Position numbers and translations under genes: made by a program
Shown here: positions 50,330 through 58,064 of the stretch, piece after piece
How the letters are laid out: each line of letters opens with the position of its first letter
Numbering within the stretch: position 1 is the stretch's first letter
The notes under the pieces: generated by a model
Database searches by the model: none
The model's input: only the letters and a program-made list of their open reading frames with translations
Told to the model about the DNA's origin: nothing
Virus record (IMG/VR): IMGVR_UViG_3300043409_002042
Coordinates: 26,574 to 90,573 of that record
DNA length: 64,000 nucleotides
Origin: a virus
Direction: 5' to 3' (one strand)

Positions 50330-51190
50330 TCACCCGCCCATGGTGCGTTTGACGGCTTCTTGCAGGGCTGCTGCTGCCTTTGGTGCGATTTCCTCGGCGG
50401 TTTTCTTGGCGAGGTAAAGGCCGGGCTTGGCGGGCACGACCCAGCCGGTGCTGCCCTCCATCATGATCCTGAACGTGATGTAGCCAGCCGACTTGCCGCC
50501 AGCGCCCTCCATTTTCACCATGCCAGCGTACCGCTTGACCGTGGCCTGGTCGAAGCCCGCGCTCTTGAGCGCCCCGGCTGTGATCCGTCCGCCCCAGGCG
50601 TACTTGTTGGCCGTCACTGTGGCCGCTTGGCGCGTCTTCGGGTTGCTCAGGAACGGTGACTGCTTGGCTGCTGGCTGCATGCCCGTCTTGGGGCTGAGCA
50701 TCGTCACCTCTCCGCTGGGCCGCTGGCCCTGCCCGACAATCCGCGACGTCTCCATGTCCTTGGCCATGTCATAGATGCCCGCCGGCATGGCTGTAGCGTG
50801 CGCTGTCTGGCCTGGTGTGTTGTGGCGCATGGGGATGACCAAGAAGCGCTTGCCGCCCGTGGTGCGTCTGACCTTGGGGCTGGTCAGGAGCATCTTTTTC
50901 AGGTCCTTCGGCGGTCGCCCGTTTTCGATTTCCTGGGCGTATTTGTAGTCTGTTTCCACCACCGCTGCGAAGTCGCCGGTCATTTCCCAGCGGATGCTGG
51001 CTTCGTAGGCGTCCTTCTCGCCGCTCCATACGCCGGGCGCCTTGAGGACATTCTCTTTCCACTTGTTGGCGGTGGCTGAGGCAATGGCGCGCACGGCTTG
51101 ACTCACCAGTGGCATCAGCTGCGCGTTGATGCCAGCGCTGAGTTCCATCTGGGCCGCAACGGGTAGGCTGATCGTGTACTTGATGGTCAT
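50330..51190 (-). CDS. Neck/tail-completion-type protein encoded on the opposite strand
   Basis: A 286-residue protein starting MTIKYTISLPVAAQMELS, with KWKENVLKAPGVWSGEKDAY, ENGRPPKDLKKMLL and LVIPMRHNTPG. This layout resembles HK97 gp10-like neck proteins of myophages. It runs leftward within an otherwise rightward structural block, ending exactly where the upstream gene ends. Its start matches the late element: CCCGTGA and CACAAT on the minus strand with 6 bases to ATG 51190. The inverted orientation is unusual. Confidence 0.68.
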   Translation of the reverse strand: MTIKYTISLPVAAQMELSAGINAQLMPLVSQAVRAIASATANKWKENVLKAPGVWSGEKDAYEASIRWEMTGDFAAVVETDYKYAQEIENGRPPKDLKKMLLTSPKVRRTTGGKRFLVIPMRHNTPGQTAHATAMPAGIYDMAKDMETSRIVGQGQRPSGEVTMLSPKTGMQPAAKQSPFLSNPKTRQAATVTANKYAWGGRITAGALKSAGFDQATVKRYAGMVKMEGAGGKSAGYITFRIMMEGSTGWVVPAKPGLYLAKKTAEEIAPKAAAALQEAVKRTMGG

Positions 51191-51196
51191 GGTCGA

Positions 51197-51212
51197 ATTG
51201 TGCCGTCACGGG
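51197..51212 (-). promoter_or_regulatory. Minus-strand late promoter-like element, leaderless start
   Basis: Read on the minus strand: CCCGTGA (51212-51206), CGG, CACAAT (51202-51197), then 6 bases to ATG 51190. It is the only leftward copy and serves the only leftward gene of the virion block. It stands back to back with the rightward copy at 51215. Confidence 0.55.
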
Positions 51213-51214
51213 TG

Positions 51215-51230
51215 GTCGTGATGCAAGAAT
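51215..51230 (+). promoter_or_regulatory. GTCGTGA late promoter-like element, leaderless start
   Basis: GTCGTGA at 51215-51221, TGC, AAGAAT at 51225-51230 and exactly 6 bases to ATG 51237. There is no ribosome site. Intergenic, so unconnected to any stop codon. Confidence 0.68.
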
Positions 51231-51236
51231 CGGCGC

Positions 51237-52076
51237 ATGATTTCGATGGTTCAGCCCATTTATACCGGTAACGCGCTGCGGGTCTTCGTTGAACCGCCTG
51301 CTGACGCCACCCTGTGGCGAGTCTACAGGAAGGGCAGCAACACGTTCACCGGAATGGATGACCCCGGCGCGGTTCTGGTGCGCGAAGGCGACGATCGCGT
51401 GTTTGTGGATGACCAGTTCCTGCAGAACGAGGTAATGGCTTTTTACAAGCCCTGGTACTCGGCGGACGGCGGCCTGACTTGGACGCCTGGCAACACGAAC
51501 AGCGGCACGCCGCGCGCAACTTATGCCGACTACAGCACCGATGTGCTGGGCGTGGTGCGCGACCGCTTGGAGGTTGGCCTCAAGGTTGAATGCGAGCGCG
51601 CAAACTTTGCCACCGACCTGGGGTACATCCAGGTTTACACGGCACCACCATCGCTCGAGCGCGACCTGCGCATGCCGCTGGTCACTGTGCACATGGAGTC
51701 AGAAGACCCCGAAGACCGCGCCATCGGCGAGAACATCACCGGCGACGAGTTCGACATGGTCGGCGTGGGTTGGCAGCACAGCGAGGGCTGGTGGGCGCGC
51801 GTGAACCTGACGGTGATCGGCTGGAGCCTCAACAGCGACGAGCGGATTGAGCTTCGCAAGGCCATCAAGCGCCTGATCGTTGCGAATTTGCAGGTTTTTT
51901 CTGAGCGCGGGATTGAGCAGGTTTCGGTCAGTCAGCAGGACGTGGATGCTGTGAACGGTGAGTATCCGGCACAGATTTACCAGTGCATGACCACGTTTAG
52001 CTGTCTGGCGCCGGTGCTGGTTGCTGGGGTTCTTGACGGCCCAATTATCAAGGATGCCTACGCTGTAGGCGTTTAA
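51237..52076 (+). CDS. Tail terminator/completion-like protein
   Basis: A 279-residue protein with an N-terminal beta part (YTGNALRVFVEPPADATLWR), then a compact alpha/beta domain (LVTVHMESEDPEDRAIGE, VNLTVIGWSLNSDERIEL). It directly precedes the sheath gene, the common place of the tail terminator. It is translated from a leaderless-type start. The identity is inferred from position and fold-like pattern. Confidence 0.6.
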   Translation: MISMVQPIYTGNALRVFVEPPADATLWRVYRKGSNTFTGMDDPGAVLVREGDDRVFVDDQFLQNEVMAFYKPWYSADGGLTWTPGNTNSGTPRATYADYSTDVLGVVRDRLEVGLKVECERANFATDLGYIQVYTAPPSLERDLRMPLVTVHMESEDPEDRAIGENITGDEFDMVGVGWQHSEGWWARVNLTVIGWSLNSDERIELRKAIKRLIVANLQVFSERGIEQVSVSQQDVDAVNGEYPAQIYQCMTTFSCLAPVLVAGVLDGPIIKDAYAVGV

Positions 52077-52092
52077 TTTTTAGGAGAGCTAC

Positions 52093-52332
52093 ATGGCAAA
52101 AAACGAAGCCGCTTCGGCGGCGCCCAAGGAATCTGATTTGCAGCCCGTGGCCGCGCAGGTGACAGAGGCACCTTTGACGCTGCGTGAGTTTTGTATGCGC
52201 GTCTCGGAAACCGTGAAAAGCCCCGAGCTGATCGCCGCCTTCCATCATGTCGAGCAAGCGTCCGGCGTTGGGTCGGATAGCCTGGCTGCGTACCAGCAGC
52301 GCTTCGACGCATTCCGCAACCAACCCGTTTAA
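52093..52332 (+). CDS. Small protein upstream of the tail sheath
   Basis: A 79-residue protein (LTLREFCMRVSETVKSPELI, then AAFHHVEQASG and YQQRFDAFRNQPV), the small helical protein often found immediately before Mu-type sheath genes. AGGAGAG precedes ATG 52093. The exact role is unknown. Confidence 0.72.
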   Translation: MAKNEAASAAPKESDLQPVAAQVTEAPLTLREFCMRVSETVKSPELIAAFHHVEQASGVGSDSLAAYQQRFDAFRNQPV

Positions 52333-52344
52333 GCGAGGTTTTTT

Positions 52345-54057
52345 ATGCCTGTATTTTTTGCCGGTCGGCTGATCACCACGCCCACCACTGCATCCGTCGT
52401 CAATGACGACGCGATGAGAAATCAGAACCTTTCGGTGGGCAACACCCTTGCGCTGCTTGGTACGTCTGCCGGTGGCAAGCCCAAGACTGCGCTGCGCTTC
52501 GGCGGCCCGTCCGAGGCTCAGGCCGAGCTTGTGTCTGGAGAGTTGCTGGATGCGGTTCTTCGTGCCTTCGACCCGTCCTCTGAGGTGGGCGGGCCCACAA
52601 CCGTTGTCGCCCTGCGCGTGAACCCGGCCACTCAGTCGACTCTGAGTTTGCTCAACGCATCGGCGGCCGCCGTGGTGAACCTGACCTCTGTCGGGTATGG
52701 CCTGCGCGAGAACCAGATCAAGGTCAAAGTCGAGGCTGGCACCACCGTTGGCCAGCGCATCACTGTGCAGCGCGGCGCCGCGGGCTATGTGGGTGACAAC
52801 ATCGCGCGTAACCTGTTCAGCATCGTTTATGGCGGCGCCCAGGCAACGGCCACAGTGACCACCACGGGCACCACACTGACGCTGTTTGCGCCTGCCGGAA
52901 CATCGGTGGCGGTGATTGACTTGGCCTCTTACCCGACCGTGCAGGAGCTGGTCGACCGAATCAGTTCTGTTGCTGGCTTCACCGCTGCCGTCCTGGATGG
53001 CAACAGCACCAAGCCAACATTGAACGCGCTGGACTACGTCACCGCGCAATCGGTGAAGACGATTTCCAACATCACGGCGAACCTGCAGGCCGTGGTCGAC
53101 TGGTTCAATTCTGGCGCTCAGCCACTGGTGACTGCCACCCGTGTCGCGGCCGTTGGTACTGTCCCGGCATCTTTGGCCTTCACCTACTTGGCTGGCGCAA
53201 CCGAGGGGAGCGCAACAAACCAGGATTGGACGGACGCATTCACCGAGCTCCAAAAGGTGGATGTGCAATGGCTCACGCCCGTCACGGCATCTGCGGCCAT
53301 CCACGCCATGGCAGACGCCCACTGCGTCTACATGAGCACAATTGGACGCAAAGAGCGCCGCGCAATCTGCGGCATGGCGATCGGCACCACCGACGCCCAG
53401 GCCATCGCCGCGGCAAAGCTGATCAACAGCGACCGCACGTCGCTGGTGCACATCGGGCACTACGATTACGACGCCTCTGGCGCGCTGGTGCTGTACGCGC
53501 CCTACCAGTCTGCGGCTCGCATCGCGGGTGGGTTCTCGGGCGTGAACCCTGGCACGGCTCTGACCAACAAAAACTTCAAGTGTCGCGGCCTTGAGCGCGA
53601 GTTGCGCAACCCAACCGACACCGACCCGCTGATTCTGGGCGGCGTGCTCTGCCTGGAGAACACCGAGCAGGGCTACAAGGTGGTGAAGTCAATCAGCACA
53701 TGGCTGGTGAACACCAACTACAACCGCGTCGAGCAGTCGTGCGGCTGGGCGCTGGATTTCACGGCCCGCAACATCCGCCAGGCTCTGGGCGTGCTTCGCG
53801 GCCAGAAGGGCAACCCACTGGTGCTGAGCCGTGCCGTGTCGATCGCTGACTCGACTTTGCGCGAGCTGGCCCGTGCCGAGCCGCAGGGCCCTGGTGTGCT
53901 GGCCGGTGACGCAGAGAACCCCGCCTATCGCAACATCAAGGCATCGCTTGAGGGCGACGTCCTGCGCGTCGAGTTTGAGTGCTCGCCCGTGATCCCCGTC
54001 AACTACGTGCTGGCCACGATCTACGCCGTGCCCTTCAGCGGCACCGCCACCGCTTAA
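52345..54057 (+). CDS. Tail sheath protein
   Basis: A 570-residue contractile sheath subunit. It has a beta-rich start, an insertion-type middle (VTTTGTTLTLFAPAGTS), and the conserved sheath C-terminus: a NTNYNRVEQSCGWALDFT segment, ARNIRQALGVLRGQKGNPL and VLATIYAVPFSGTATA. Sheath subunits stack around the tube and contract to drive it through the envelope, which fixes the phage as a myovirus. GAGG before ATG 52345 is a modest ribosome site. The tube gene follows by 13 bases. Confidence 0.88.
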   Translation: MPVFFAGRLITTPTTASVVNDDAMRNQNLSVGNTLALLGTSAGGKPKTALRFGGPSEAQAELVSGELLDAVLRAFDPSSEVGGPTTVVALRVNPATQSTLSLLNASAAAVVNLTSVGYGLRENQIKVKVEAGTTVGQRITVQRGAAGYVGDNIARNLFSIVYGGAQATATVTTTGTTLTLFAPAGTSVAVIDLASYPTVQELVDRISSVAGFTAAVLDGNSTKPTLNALDYVTAQSVKTISNITANLQAVVDWFNSGAQPLVTATRVAAVGTVPASLAFTYLAGATEGSATNQDWTDAFTELQKVDVQWLTPVTASAAIHAMADAHCVYMSTIGRKERRAICGMAIGTTDAQAIAAAKLINSDRTSLVHIGHYDYDASGALVLYAPYQSAARIAGGFSGVNPGTALTNKNFKCRGLERELRNPTDTDPLILGGVLCLENTEQGYKVVKSISTWLVNTNYNRVEQSCGWALDFTARNIRQALGVLRGQKGNPLVLSRAVSIADSTLRELARAEPQGPGVLAGDAENPAYRNIKASLEGDVLRVEFECSPVIPVNYVLATIYAVPFSGTATA

Positions 54058-54070
54058 GGAGTGAACGAAC

Positions 54071-54493
54071 ATGAAGCAAAACCTCAAAGTCCGCAGTGGC
54101 AACAAGATCGTTGTTGTTTTGGACGGAAAGCAGATCGGCATGGTGCGCTCCGTGCGCGCCAGTGACGATTTCAGCCCCGAGCCCGCGTCGGGCATCGGCG
54201 ATATCCATGTGCAGGAGTACGTGCCCACCATGGCCCGCCACACGCTGAGCATCAGCAGCATGGTGCTCATCAAGGGCAACATGCTGGCCGCTGGCATTGT
54301 GCCCGAGAACGGCGACGCTGCTTTGCAGGGCCTGGTGTTCGACTTGGAGCAGTACGACAAGGACAGCGGCGTGTTGATCCGCAAGTACACCGGTGTGAGC
54401 TATGCCAGTGGTGACATTGACATCAGCGCCCACCAGATCGTGGTCCAGTCTGGCCAGTTCAACGCATTGGACGTGACCGGTACGTTGGCCTGA
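54071..54493 (+). CDS. Tail tube protein
   Basis: A 140-residue beta-rich protein (KVRSGNKIVVVLDGKQIG, RASDDFSPEP, IDISAHQIVVQSGQFNAL) of the size and position of myovirus tail tubes, directly after the sheath. Tubes of this type stack as hexamers through which DNA passes. AAGGAG precedes ATG 54071. A terminator follows, separating it from the chaperone gene, which is needed in much lower amounts. Confidence 0.82.
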   Translation: MKQNLKVRSGNKIVVVLDGKQIGMVRSVRASDDFSPEPASGIGDIHVQEYVPTMARHTLSISSMVLIKGNMLAAGIVPENGDAALQGLVFDLEQYDKDSGVLIRKYTGVSYASGDIDISAHQIVVQSGQFNALDVTGTLA

Positions 54494-54516
54494 GTGGGTG
54501 AGCGTTAGAATGCGAG

Positions 54517-54549
54517 GGCCGTCTTCCCGTTCGGGTGGCGGCCTTTTTT
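54517..54549 (+). terminator. Rho-independent terminator after the tube gene
   Basis: GGCCGTC (54517-54523) pairs with GGCGGCC (54537-54543) through one wobble pair, with an inner CCCG/CGGG and a T tract from 54544. It lies between the tail tube and the tail assembly chaperone, suitable for lowering expression of downstream genes. Confidence 0.85.
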
Positions 54550-54564
54550 GATTGAGGAGTTTTT

Positions 54565-54897
54565 ATGCCCAGGATGCCTGCAGAAACTGATTTTGTCGTC
54601 CAGGTCGATGGCGTCGGCCAGTTCACGTTTGCCCGTCGCAAGATGATGGACGAGGTCGCGATCCAGGTTCAGTACGCAAAGATCATCGACGGCGCACCGG
54701 CCACTGAATGGCTGCAGGCTGTGGCCGGCTGGATTTCCACGCTGCGCGTGCTGACCGTGCGGGCCCCGGAGGGCTGGGATCTGGACGAGCTTGATCCGCT
54801 TGAGGATGACACCTACGCCAAGCTGGCAAACGTGCACGAGGAGCTCCGCCAAGCGGAGCGCTCCTTTCGACGCAAACCGGGAACGGCTGGCGCGTGA
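54565..54897 (+). CDS. Tail assembly chaperone, short form (G-like)
   Basis: A 110-residue protein starting MPRMPAETDFVVQVDGVG. It is followed by an overlapping second frame, the classical layout of the tail assembly chaperone pair (G and GT) between tube and tape measure genes. The N-terminal part is beta-like and the C-terminal part acidic and helical (ELDPLEDDTYAKLANVHEEL). A fraction of ribosomes should slip at 54865 to make the longer fusion. GAGGAG precedes ATG 54565. Such chaperones coat the tape measure while the tube polymerises. Confidence 0.8.
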   Translation: MPRMPAETDFVVQVDGVGQFTFARRKMMDEVAIQVQYAKIIDGAPATEWLQAVAGWISTLRVLTVRAPEGWDLDELDPLEDDTYAKLANVHEELRQAERSFRRKPGTAGA

Positions 54898-55141
54898 AGA
54901 AGCCAAGGAACGGTACAAGAGCTACCAGTTTTGGTACCGCCGCAAGTACAACCTGACCAGCACTGACCCGCGCTACCTTGAGGCCACGCTTGAAGAAATA
55001 ATGACGGATTACTTCGCCCACACCTTCTACGACGACCCCAAGGCGGCCGATGAGGTGGTGGACGATGACTTTGACCCGGATGATGTGGCGCGGCAAATTG
55101 GAGCCGTGCAATTGCCGGATGATTTTGAAGAGCTGAAATAG
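54791..55141 (+). CDS. Frame +1 extension of the tail assembly chaperone (T part)
   Basis: This frame overlaps the previous gene. Only the part after the TTC at 54866-54868 looks like protein: DANRERLAREEAKERYKSYQ, WYRRKYNLTS and a C-terminal acidic stretch DDDFDPDDVARQIG. There is no ribosome site or conserved start for it, so it is most likely read only by +1 frameshifting, giving a fusion of about 191 residues (101 from the first frame and 90 from this one). It is the T-like domain that contacts the tape measure. Confidence 0.7.
   Translation: MIRLRMTPTPSWQTCTRSSAKRSAPFDANRERLAREEAKERYKSYQFWYRRKYNLTSTDPRYLEATLEEIMTDYFAHTFYDDPKAADEVVDDDFDPDDVARQIGAVQLPDDFEELK
54862..54870 (+). other. Candidate +1 ribosomal frameshift site UCC-UUU-CGA
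   Basis: In the first frame codons are TCC (54862), TTT (54865) and CGA (54868). A tRNA-Phe on UUU can shift one base to pair with UUC, and the following CGA is a typically slow codon. The new frame continues GAC GCA AAC with no stop to 55141. It resembles known +1 sites where a slip is favoured by a better cognate codon and a slow A-site codon. Confidence 0.55.
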
Positions 55142-55154
55142 CGACCTGACCACC

Positions 55155-58061
55155 ATGAACCAAAAAGTCAGCATCAACGTTGGCGCAAACCTGGACACGT
55201 CTCAGGTCGAGCAGCGCATCAATGCGCTGGGGCAGAAGGTCGCTGAGTCTGGCAAGGTTCAGTTCAATCCTGTTTCAGTCAAGACGCTGGACCAATTGAA
55301 CCAGCTGGAGAAGAAGTTCCAGCAGCTGCTCAAGGTGCACGGCGAGCTTGCGCGCCGCATGAAGGCCACTGGGCAGGAGGGGCGCGGGCTTGGTGGGGCT
55401 GATTTTGACGCCCTGTTTCCCGATGCTGCGTCCCGCAATCGGCAGCTTCACAAGGTGCTTTCGTACACGCTGGGTGCGGGGGCTTTCACCGCCTTGTCCG
55501 CCCCTCCACCTGGTGGGCCGCGTCCTGCTGGTGGTGGCGCGCCACCGCCAGCGGCGCCCCCCCCTCACCCGTCTGGTGGTGGTTCCGGCATCCCTGGCAT
55601 GCTGGGCGGTGTCGCTCAGGCTGGTTTGAGGGCTACTGGGCCGGTTGGTGGCTTGGTGTCGAACTCGGTGGGCGCTGGCATGTCCGCGGGCTTTGGCGCT
55701 GGCCTCATGGGGCTGCTGGGTGGCATGCTTGCCATGGGGGTGGGCAAGCTTGTTTCGGGCGTCTTGGGCAAGGTCGACCAGGCCGAGGACAACAACGTTG
55801 CCTTGGACCGCCTCAAGCGGACGCTGGGTGATGTGAACGTCAGCTTCGACGCCTTGAAGGCCGTGGTCAACGGCAGCGCCGAAGGCTTGAAGATCACCTA
55901 CGCCGAGGCTGGCCGCCTTGGGCAGCAGTTTGCCCAGCAGGGCAACATGAAGTCGGGCGAGTTCAGTAGCCTGGCCGAAGAACTTGGCACCGGTGTAGGT
56001 TTGTCTCGCTCTTTTGGCCTCGACCCCGAGCAGGGCGTCGGCGTCATGGCGCAGCTGCGCGGCATTGGCGTGACCAAGGACACGCAGGACAGCCGCCGCT
56101 TTGCGCTGCTGATCGGCGAGACCATCGCCAAGTCGGACGCCTTTGCCAAGGCCGGTGAGGTCATGGATTCTCTGTCCAGCTTTGCGGTGAGCCAGACCAG
56201 GCAGAACATAAGCGCGGCGAACGTTCGGGGTTACGCTGGCATGTTCTCGAGCATGGTTGGCTCTGGCATTCCAGGCATGGACCCCACGGGCGCAAGCTCG
56301 ATGTTGGCCCGGATCAATGCGGCGCTGACCGGCGGCGGGGCCAAGGGTGAGGCCAGCCAGTTTTTCACCGGCATGCTGGGCACGCGCCTAGGGCTGAACC
56401 CCTACCAGCTGCGCATGTTTCGCGAGGGCGGGGCGTTTGCGACGCAGGAGAGCATGTTCGGTGATGGCAGCGCCTATGCCCGCTACAAGGGCCGCGGCAT
56501 GTCTGGTGTGCGCGGAAAGAGCACGACGTTCCTGCAGTCCACCCTGGAGCAGCTGCGCCAGCAATACGGGGCCGGGAGTGACGAACTGGCCGACGCCACC
56601 GCCAACCATTTGGGCATCGGAATCAATCAGGCCATGGCGCTGCTGACGCTCAAGCCAAAGCAAATGGGCGAAATGGGCAAGTATGCCAACGTCATGGGCC
56701 TGAATGCCGCCGGGATCGGGAACTTGTCCAAGGTGGTTTCTGGCAGTGATGCTGACCGCCGTGGTGTGGCCGACAGCCTTATGCGCCGCAGCGACGTTAC
56801 AGAGGACGAAAAAAACAGAATCAAGGCGGCGATGGGTGGCGGCGACAGCGAAACGCAGAAGCGCGTTCTCGCCGAGATTGTTGCCCAGCGTGACCAAGAG
56901 CAAACCACGGGCAAGGATGTGCGCGACAGCAAAAACGCGCTCGACAACATCAAGACCTCAATTGCCGACAAGCTGGTGCCCTACTTCAACGAGGCGCGGA
57001 TGGGCATCATGGCGATTGCCGGGGTTGGGCGCGACAAGGGCGTCACCACGGACTCGATCATGAGGGGTGTGATTGAGGCCAATTCAAAGGCCCGGCAGGC
57101 TGCAATTGATGGTCGGTTTGCACCAGAGGTTAATCGGCTGACGGATCGTCAGGGGGAGTTGGAAAATCGACGCAGATCACTGGATCCGGCAAACCTGAGG
57201 TTTACCTATCGAGACAAGCCAGAAGTGCTTGAGGCCAAGCTAAAAGAGCGTGATGCGGTAACCGGGGAGCTTGCGGAGATAGAAAGGCGGCTTGCAAAGA
57301 TTCAGGAAGAAAAGGCGGTCTTGCTGGAAAAGGAAAATGCAGCCAGAAAACGCGAGTATGAGGAGCTTGACGAGCGTTCTGCAAAGCGCATGCAGGATGA
57401 AATGGATGCCTTTGGTGATGTAAAAACCACCGGGAGCATCGGCCCTGCAATTCTGGATGCAAGCGGCAGAAACACGGATGATCAACGAAGGCTGGACGTT
57501 CCAACGCCAAGTGTTACGTCGCTTGTTGGAAAAGGCCCCAGAAATCTACGGAACAACAACCCAGGGAACATTGAATATGGCGCATTTGCTCGCGCACATG
57601 GTGCCGTTGGTTCCGATGGAAGGTTTGCGATTTTTCCTGACAAGGAGACGGGTTCTCGGGCCACCGATGCTCTGCTGACGAGGTACTCTGAAAAGAATGG
57701 TTTGAACACGATTGGGGAAATTATTGGGCGATGGGCGCCCCCCGGTGAGAACGACACAAAGGGCTACGCCTCTGGTGTGGCTAAGCGTTTGGGGGTCGGT
57801 GTAAATCAGCGCCTTGATATGAGCGACCCCAAGATTCGATCTGCGCTTGGTCGGGAAATTTCGCGCGTTGAGGGAGGTGTGAGCGCTTATGTCCCAACAC
57901 CCGACCAGCCCTCTGCGTCATTGAACTCTTCCGCAGGGCAATCTGGCGCAACCGTGCAAGTGGAGGTCATCCACAAGAACGAGCGCGGCCAAGAAATCGC
58001 GCCGCGCCAGCACCAAAAAACGCGCCTGCAGAACAATTGGCGGGCGGCCATGGGATACTAA
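55155..58061 (+). CDS. Tail tape measure protein with C-terminal lysozyme-like domain
   Basis: A 968-residue protein. After an N-terminal coiled region and a Pro/Gly-rich stretch (PPPGGPRPAGGGAPPPA near 115-135) come hydrophobic segments (MLGGMLAMGVGKLVSGVLG near 185-205) and long helices typical of tape measures. The C-terminus has a peptidoglycan-degrading-type domain near 795-900: NLRNNNPGNIEYGAFA, TIGEIIGRWAPPGENDT. It should set tail length and help local cell-wall opening at injection. No ribosome site is evident at ATG 55155. The length predicts a tail of roughly 145 nm at about 1.5 angstrom per residue. Confidence 0.86.
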   Translation: MNQKVSINVGANLDTSQVEQRINALGQKVAESGKVQFNPVSVKTLDQLNQLEKKFQQLLKVHGELARRMKATGQEGRGLGGADFDALFPDAASRNRQLHKVLSYTLGAGAFTALSAPPPGGPRPAGGGAPPPAAPPPHPSGGGSGIPGMLGGVAQAGLRATGPVGGLVSNSVGAGMSAGFGAGLMGLLGGMLAMGVGKLVSGVLGKVDQAEDNNVALDRLKRTLGDVNVSFDALKAVVNGSAEGLKITYAEAGRLGQQFAQQGNMKSGEFSSLAEELGTGVGLSRSFGLDPEQGVGVMAQLRGIGVTKDTQDSRRFALLIGETIAKSDAFAKAGEVMDSLSSFAVSQTRQNISAANVRGYAGMFSSMVGSGIPGMDPTGASSMLARINAALTGGGAKGEASQFFTGMLGTRLGLNPYQLRMFREGGAFATQESMFGDGSAYARYKGRGMSGVRGKSTTFLQSTLEQLRQQYGAGSDELADATANHLGIGINQAMALLTLKPKQMGEMGKYANVMGLNAAGIGNLSKVVSGSDADRRGVADSLMRRSDVTEDEKNRIKAAMGGGDSETQKRVLAEIVAQRDQEQTTGKDVRDSKNALDNIKTSIADKLVPYFNEARMGIMAIAGVGRDKGVTTDSIMRGVIEANSKARQAAIDGRFAPEVNRLTDRQGELENRRRSLDPANLRFTYRDKPEVLEAKLKERDAVTGELAEIERRLAKIQEEKAVLLEKENAARKREYEELDERSAKRMQDEMDAFGDVKTTGSIGPAILDASGRNTDDQRRLDVPTPSVTSLVGKGPRNLRNNNPGNIEYGAFARAHGAVGSDGRFAIFPDKETGSRATDALLTRYSEKNGLNTIGEIIGRWAPPGENDTKGYASGVAKRLGVGVNQRLDMSDPKIRSALGREISRVEGGVSAYVPTPDQPSASLNSSAGQSGATVQVEVIHKNERGQEIAPRQHQKTRLQNNWRAAMGY

Positions 58062-58064
58062 GCC

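Noticed and set aside
54505-54512. TAGAAT as a promoter before the chaperone gene
   Set aside because: It lies directly before a terminator hairpin and more than 50 bases from the next start, so it does not fit the leaderless pattern.
54791-54865. Independent start for the second chaperone frame at ATG 54791
   Set aside because: The first 25 residues read as an out-of-frame copy of the first gene and there is no ribosome site; frameshifting explains the data better.
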